From NCBI RefSeq assembly GCF_000219535.2, contig NZ_CP007806.1, positions 3,382,501 to 3,446,500 on the forward strand: a DNA stretch of 64,000 nucleotides, in the 5' to 3' direction. Made by a program: the position numbers and the translations under genes. The first letter of the stretch is position 1. Every line of letters begins with the position of its first letter. This document shows, one piece after another, positions 59,788 through 64,000 of the stretch. Origin of the DNA: Brevibacillus laterosporus LMG 15441. Its GTDB lineage: Bacteria; Bacillota; Bacilli; Brevibacillales; Brevibacillaceae. Below the pieces are notes generated by a model, which ran no database searches, was not told where the DNA came from, and saw nothing but the letters and a program-made list of their open reading frames with translations.

Positions 59788-61056
59788 TTATAAATCAAGT
59801 AACCCTTTTGCAATCATGCCATCTAAAGCTGTTAAAATACCCACTTTTACATGCGAGTACGTAAGCCCTCCCTGCACAAAGCCCAAATAAGGTTCACGTA
59901 GAGGACCATCAGCAGAAAACTCAATGCTAGCCCCTTGAATAAAGGTGCCCGCTGCCATGATAACCTCATCCGCATAACCTGGCATTGGACTAGGATAAGG
60001 TGTTACATGCGAATCGACAGGGGCCGCCTTCTGTATACCTTGGCAGAAGGTTATTAATCGTTGGGCACTTCCAAATTCTACAGACTGAATTAAATCAGTT
60101 CGTGGTTCATGCCACAACGGATCAGTGCGGAATCCTAGTTTTTCCAGCATAGCAGACGAGAAAATCGCCCCTTTCAACGCTTCACCTACCACGTGCGGAG
60201 CTAAGAAGAAGCCTTGGAACATCTCCAATAAAGAGTATAATGACGCTCCGCCTTCCGCTCCGATTCCTGGAGCTGCCATACGATAAGACGCCATTGTAAC
60301 CAAATCCTCGCGTCCTACAATATAACCACCTGTTTTAACCAAACCGCCACCTGGGTTTTTAATCAGTGAACCAGCCATAATATCAGCGCCGACCTGTAGC
60401 GGTTCTTTTTCCTCTGTAAATTCCCCATAGCAATTATCCACGAACACGTATAATTCAGGGCGTATTTCCTTCACAAAAGAAATCATTTCCTCTAGCTTAG
60501 CAATCGTAAACGACGGGCGATCCGCATAGCCACGCGAACGCTGAATCCCAATCACTTTCGTTTCGGGACGAATCGCTGTTCTTACAGCATGAAAGTCAAT
60601 GCTTCCATCCTCTAATAATGGTACATAGTCGTAACTAATCCCATAATCCTTCAATGAGCCTTGACCTTCTCCACGCACTCCTACCACTTCTTCTAGCGTA
60701 TCGTATGGTTTGCCCGTTATATATAATAAGTGATCTCCTGGGCGCAGCATTCCAAATAAACTTATTGCTATCGCATGCGTTCCCGATATAATATGCGGAC
60801 GTACGAGAGCCGCTTCTCCACCAAACACTTCTGCATAAATAGATTCTAGTGTTGCTCGACCACTATCATCATAACCGTAGCCAGTGGATGGTGAAAAATG
60901 AAATTCATTTACTTCATGCTTTTGAAATGAGCGCAATACTTTTAATTGATTATAGTCAACCAAGCGGGATACTTCCTGATGTCGCTTGGCAATCATCTCT
61001 TCTACTTCTTCCACAAGCGGACGTAATTGCGCCCCGTGCGTAAACAGTTGAAACAT
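59788..61056 (-). CDS. ynbB: YnbB-like PLP enzyme (methionine gamma-lyase family)
   Basis: A 422-residue fold-type I PLP protein. GEAALVRPHIISGTHAIAIS contacts the cofactor, VFVDNCYGEFTEEKEPLQVG contains the aspartate, and GADIMAGSLIKNPGGGLVKT holds the PLP lysine. Often labelled aluminium-resistance protein; the reaction is uncertain, perhaps cystathionine- or methionine-lyase-like. It lies 21 bp after hflX, as in B. subtilis (ynbA-ynbB). Confidence 0.93.
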   Translation of the reverse strand: MFQLFTHGAQLRPLVEEVEEMIAKRHQEVSRLVDYNQLKVLRSFQKHEVNEFHFSPSTGYGYDDSGRATLESIYAEVFGGEAALVRPHIISGTHAIAISLFGMLRPGDHLLYITGKPYDTLEEVVGVRGEGQGSLKDYGISYDYVPLLEDGSIDFHAVRTAIRPETKVIGIQRSRGYADRPSFTIAKLEEMISFVKEIRPELYVFVDNCYGEFTEEKEPLQVGADIMAGSLIKNPGGGLVKTGGYIVGREDLVTMASYRMAAPGIGAEGGASLYSLLEMFQGFFLAPHVVGEALKGAIFSSAMLEKLGFRTDPLWHEPRTDLIQSVEFGSAQRLITFCQGIQKAAPVDSHVTPYPSPMPGYADEVIMAAGTFIQGASIEFSADGPLREPYLGFVQGGLTYSHVKVGILTALDGMIAKGLLDL

Positions 61057-61077
61057 GTTCTTTCTCTCACCTTTCTC

Positions 61078-62367
61078 TTACCATTCCTCTTCGTTGATTG
61101 CTGGTGGGTTTACCATATATGGAATCAAACGCCCATACATGGGTTCATCTGGCTTAATACGTATCGTAATATGATAAGCGGTGCCATCCTCGGAGAATTC
61201 CTGCTCCATCTCTAGTCCAGCTCGATGCATCATGGAGATCACGTCCCCACGCTCCATCGGAATAATCAGTTCGACACTTTCATACCCCGTCAATACTATT
61301 CCTTCGACTCTATTTAATAAACGCTGCAAATCCTGCTCAGACAATGCTGATATCTGAATCGAATCTTCAGGGTGCGGCAAATACTTGTCAGTATCAAGCA
61401 GATCAGCCTTATTATATACCACTAATCGAGGGATGCCTTCAGCTTCTAAATCCTTTAAGACCTGATCTACAACCTCCATATGAACTTCAAAATCAGGATG
61501 GGAGCAGTCGACTACATGTAAGATTAAATCTGCCTCTTGAACCCCTTCTAATGTGGATCGAAAAGCTGCAATCAAAGCAGTGGGCAGGTCTTGAATAAAA
61601 CCAACTGTATCCGTCAACAGTACTTCTTTTCCACTAGGAAGAGCCAACTGACGTGTGGTTGGATCAAGCGTAGCAAATAATTTATCCTCTTGCAATGTAT
61701 CTGCTTTTGTTAAATTATTTAATAAGGTAGATTTGCCTGCATTCGTATAACCAACCAGCGCGATTTGGTAAACATGGTTTTTCTTCCTGCGCTCACGATG
61801 AAGCTGTCTAGTCCGCACAATATCATCTAGCTGTTGCTTTAATTCACTAATTCGACGACGAATGTGACGGCGGTCTGTTTCCAATTTCGTCTCACCAGGT
61901 CCACGCGTTCCAATACCGCCACCCAATCGGGACATCTGATTTCCTTGCCCGGCAAGTCGGGGCAGTAAATAGCTATATTGTGCTAGCTCTACTTGAATCT
62001 TACCTTCACGCGAATTAGCTCTACTCGCGAAAATATCCAATATCAATTGTGTACGGTCAATTACTCGACACTCAAATAACGCTTCTAAATTACGGTTTTG
62101 GCTAGCGGATAATTCATCATTAAAGATGACAACATCTACATCCAGACTAACTGCTAATTCCGCAATCTCTTGGATTTTACCCGTTCCTAGATACCAAGCT
62201 GAATCGACACGCTCGCGATTTTGGGTAATAACTTCTAGCACTTCAACACCGGCCGTCCGCGCTAGCTCTCCCAGCTCCTCTAGGGATAACCGCATCCGCT
62301 CCTCATCTCGCTGATCTAATAGACAACCAACTACTATAGCTGTTTGCTGTTTATTCCATTCACTCAT
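61078..62367 (-). CDS. hflX: GTPase HflX
   Basis: 429 residues; start MSEWNKQQTAIVVGC at 62367 with AAGGAAGG eight bases ahead. N-terminal HflX domain (SAWYLGTGKIQEIAELAVSL, VIFNDELSASQNRNLE), a glycine-rich and coiled linker (RLGGGIGTRGPGETKLETDR), then the G domain with GYTNAGKSTLLN (G1), DPTTRQ (G2), DTVGFI (G3) and NKADLLD (G4). It splits or rescues ribosomes under stress, binding 50S subunits. First of a two-gene operon with ynbB. Confidence 0.97.
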   Translation of the reverse strand: MSEWNKQQTAIVVGCLLDQRDEERMRLSLEELGELARTAGVEVLEVITQNRERVDSAWYLGTGKIQEIAELAVSLDVDVVIFNDELSASQNRNLEALFECRVIDRTQLILDIFASRANSREGKIQVELAQYSYLLPRLAGQGNQMSRLGGGIGTRGPGETKLETDRRHIRRRISELKQQLDDIVRTRQLHRERRKKNHVYQIALVGYTNAGKSTLLNNLTKADTLQEDKLFATLDPTTRQLALPSGKEVLLTDTVGFIQDLPTALIAAFRSTLEGVQEADLILHVVDCSHPDFEVHMEVVDQVLKDLEAEGIPRLVVYNKADLLDTDKYLPHPEDSIQISALSEQDLQRLLNRVEGIVLTGYESVELIIPMERGDVISMMHRAGLEMEQEFSEDGTAYHITIRIKPDEPMYGRLIPYMVNPPAINEEEW

Positions 62368-62590
62368 ATATGTAACCTTCCTTCCCACGTCCCCAGACGA
62401 AAAGAACGGCATCCGTTCGCATGTCTAGCAAACGTATGCCCTAATTCATTCTTTTACTAGCTAGTAATCAATATACCTTCTTTTTTACCCATTTGCCATC
62501 CTTTTCATCCTTCACCCGTTAAATCTAGGGAGATGTCAACTTTGTTCTCCAGATTTAAAAACACACGTTACATCCATTAAACGTCAGGCT

Positions 62591-63565
62591 TCAGTTCAAA
62601 AAAGGATTGCTAACCTGCAAGTCCTCTGCTCGTATGCTCATTAATTCTTCCTTGCTTGGGTTAGAACTCTTTAACAACCGCATAGCTTGTGCTCGAATAG
62701 CCTTCTCCAGCATATTCCGTATGTAACGCGCATTGCTAAATGACTCCAAAAAAGGGTCGGATAGCAGGTGGATCAGATGCTGCTTCATTTTTTCTTTTGC
62801 CGTAGAGGTGAGCACATATTGCTTTTCCTCGACCATGATCGCCGCAATTTCCATCAGCTCATCTACCTCATAATCTGTAAAGTGAATCTGAATCGGAAAA
62901 CGCGAGGGCAGGCCTGGATTGATCTGCAAAAACTCATCCATCTCCTCTGTGTACCCGGCCAAAATGCAAATAAATTCGTTTTTGTGATCTTCCATTGCCT
63001 TCGTGAGACAATCCACTGCTTCCTTGCCAAAATCCTTCTCTCCTCCGCGCGCTAACGAATAAGCCTCATCCACAAACAAGATTCCGCCCAAAGCCTTTTT
63101 AATTAAATCGCGTGTTTTCTGCGCTGTATGTCCAATGAACTCTCCCACTAGATCGGCTCGTTCCACCTCAATTAAATGGCCCTTGCTTAAAATCCCCATC
63201 TCTTTAAGCACCTTCCCAAAAATCCGGGCCACCGTAGTCTTTCCCGTTCCTGGGCTACCTTTAAATACCATATGATATACCTGTTGTTCTGTCTTTAACT
63301 GATGCTTTGCGCGTTCACGGTTCGTTCTAAGGAGGGCATAAATCTCGTACATGACAAGCTTTGCCTCATCGAGTCCAATCATTTTTTCCAGATCATTAAT
63401 AACGGATTTGATTTGATCATTCGCAGTAGATCGTACCGTGTCTACCAACGGCTCTGGTTCCTTTAGCGGCTGTACAACCGGATGATGAAACACAAATTGA
63501 ATTCGATGTGGTGACTCCGGTGATTCTGTAACGACCGTTTTGGTCATAGTCGCAGCCTGTTTCAT
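62591..63565 (-). CDS. spoVK: Stage V sporulation protein K, AAA+ ATPase
   Basis: 324 residues. Walker A GSPGTGKTTVA (about 103-113), Walker B GGILFVDEAYSLAR (about 167-180), and sensor-type segments ICILAGYTEEMDEFLQINPG and LPSRFPIQIHFTDY, typical of the CbxX/CfqX branch to which SpoVK belongs. Required for mother-cell spore maturation in Bacillus. It is upstream of hflX as in B. subtilis. The first ~50 residues are low in conserved features; AGGTG precedes the ATG. Confidence 0.95.
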   Translation of the reverse strand: MKQAATMTKTVVTESPESPHRIQFVFHHPVVQPLKEPEPLVDTVRSTANDQIKSVINDLEKMIGLDEAKLVMYEIYALLRTNRERAKHQLKTEQQVYHMVFKGSPGTGKTTVARIFGKVLKEMGILSKGHLIEVERADLVGEFIGHTAQKTRDLIKKALGGILFVDEAYSLARGGEKDFGKEAVDCLTKAMEDHKNEFICILAGYTEEMDEFLQINPGLPSRFPIQIHFTDYEVDELMEIAAIMVEEKQYVLTSTAKEKMKQHLIHLLSDPFLESFSNARYIRNMLEKAIRAQAMRLLKSSNPSKEELMSIRAEDLQVSNPFLN

Positions 63566-63660
63566 GTCCCATCACCTGCCTTCCATAATCGTCTCTACAG
63601 TATACGCAGCACACTTTGAAATCCTGTACAGAAAATCCAAAATAAATAGCTTGATTTATA

Positions 63661-63699
63661 AAAAAATCCCGTCTCACCTGTTGCAGTGATCCGGGATGT
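63661..63699 (-). terminator. Terminator between the partial secreted gene and spoVK
   Basis: On the minus strand ATCCCG / CGGGAT around an 18-base loop, followed by TTTTTTTAT, directly after the stop at 63703. Confidence 0.8.
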
Positions 63700-63702
63700 T
63701 TC

Positions 63703-64000
63703 TTATCTGTCAACAAATACAGCTTTACCTGTAGTCGCATCAATAAATACGTTTTTGTCTACCTTTCTTTCCTTAACTCGATACACTAACCTAGTCTTTT
63801 TACCTCCATCCACATATTCATACACAAGCTCTACCGGATTATAGCGCAGCCACTCACTAGCTCCCACTTTTGGTGACACTATGGCATTTCGATCCGGGAG
63901 CTTGACTTGCTTAATAGAAGAAGATACAAAAGGCTTTTCAACTGAATCTTTGATAAATAAGATGACTTCTCCTGTAGCTGAATCTACATGAACCGAATAA
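63703..64000 (-). CDS. PepSY/YcdB-like exported protein, 5' part beyond window
   Basis: The last 98 codons of a gene that starts outside the window: YSVHVDSATGEVILFIKDSV, LVYRVKERKVDKNVFIDATT and GKAVFVDR at the end. The two V-x-(I/V)DA-x-TG-(K/E)-(A/V) repeats are the hallmark of PepSY/YcdB-type domains of secreted or spore-surface proteins. The role cannot be given. Confidence 0.6.
   Translation of the reverse strand, partial: YSVHVDSATGEVILFIKDSVEKPFVSSSIKQVKLPDRNAIVSPKVGASEWLRYNPVELVYEYVDGGKKTRLVYRVKERKVDKNVFIDATTGKAVFVDR

Noticed and set aside
63417..63743. 108-codon minus-strand frame overlapping the start of spoVK
   Set aside because: It is a different frame through the spoVK 5' end and the preceding terminator; the spoVK product is clearly the coding one.
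1..64000. CRISPR arrays, tRNA and rRNA genes
   Set aside because: I looked for regularly spaced repeats and for tRNA or rRNA-like segments and saw none; the short direct repeats at 50548/50589 and 22969/22991 are only pairs.

Overview
The window looks like a chromosomal segment of a low-to-moderate GC spore-forming Firmicute of the Brevibacillus type, most likely B. laterosporus or a close relative. The evidence is the block spoVK - hflX - ynbB-like lyase - pbp - glnR - glnA at the right end (Bacillales synteny, here with a penicillin-binding protein between ynbB and glnR), strong AGGAGG ribosome sites, a large NRPS and an ETX/MTX2-type pore-forming toxin. The species is inferred from general knowledge; no database search was run.

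Layout. 1-4.7 kb: MFS transporter cut by the window edge, a maltose-acetyltransferase-type enzyme with a decayed neighbour, a ROK regulator with three operator-like palindromes, and a GNAT acetyltransferase. 4.9-10.6 kb: a five-gene nickel/peptide-type ABC uptake operon led by a SAM methyltransferase, with a large inverted repeat upstream. 10.7-14.4 kb: ribosome-protection region with an Lsa-like ABC-F protein, an attenuator-like leader, and a cfr-like rRNA methylase lacking its first ~96 codons and abutting an ArsR-type pseudogene. 14.9-19.3 kb: scraps of phage packaging genes (HNH, TerS, TerL, DNA methylase) on the minus strand around intact genes of unknown function, one with a TIR/deoxyribosyltransferase-like motif. 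19.5-24.5 kb: DinB protein, TnpB tail, DUF3885 protein, RidA pseudogene and a phzF/mocR divergent pair with a direct-repeat operator.

24.9-29.9 kb: an intact IS3-family element, an endolysin cassette with a broken holin, a VOC protein and more phage or secreted-protein fragments. 30.0-37.0 kb: a two-module NRPS (C-A-T-C-A-T-TE) whose adenylation codes read as Ser then Leu, with a truncated ABC exporter upstream. 37.5-55.1 kb: a prophage graveyard with HNH, four or five YolD remnants, a second broken lysis cassette, an AIPR-type defence protein and a ruined integrase next to glnA. It carries several intact secreted-protein genes, including an ETX/MTX2 toxin, placed beside YolD remnants. Two further IS3-type elements are nested here.

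55.2-64 kb is conserved core: glnRA under a consensus promoter and GlnR box, a class B PBP, the ynbB-like PLP enzyme, hflX, spoVK and a partial PepSY-like secreted protein.

The themes are repeated prophage decay, retention of secreted effectors and defence genes at phage cargo positions, and IS elements lying inside terminator-like hairpins. In one case the 3-bp target duplication sits exactly in the hairpin loop.
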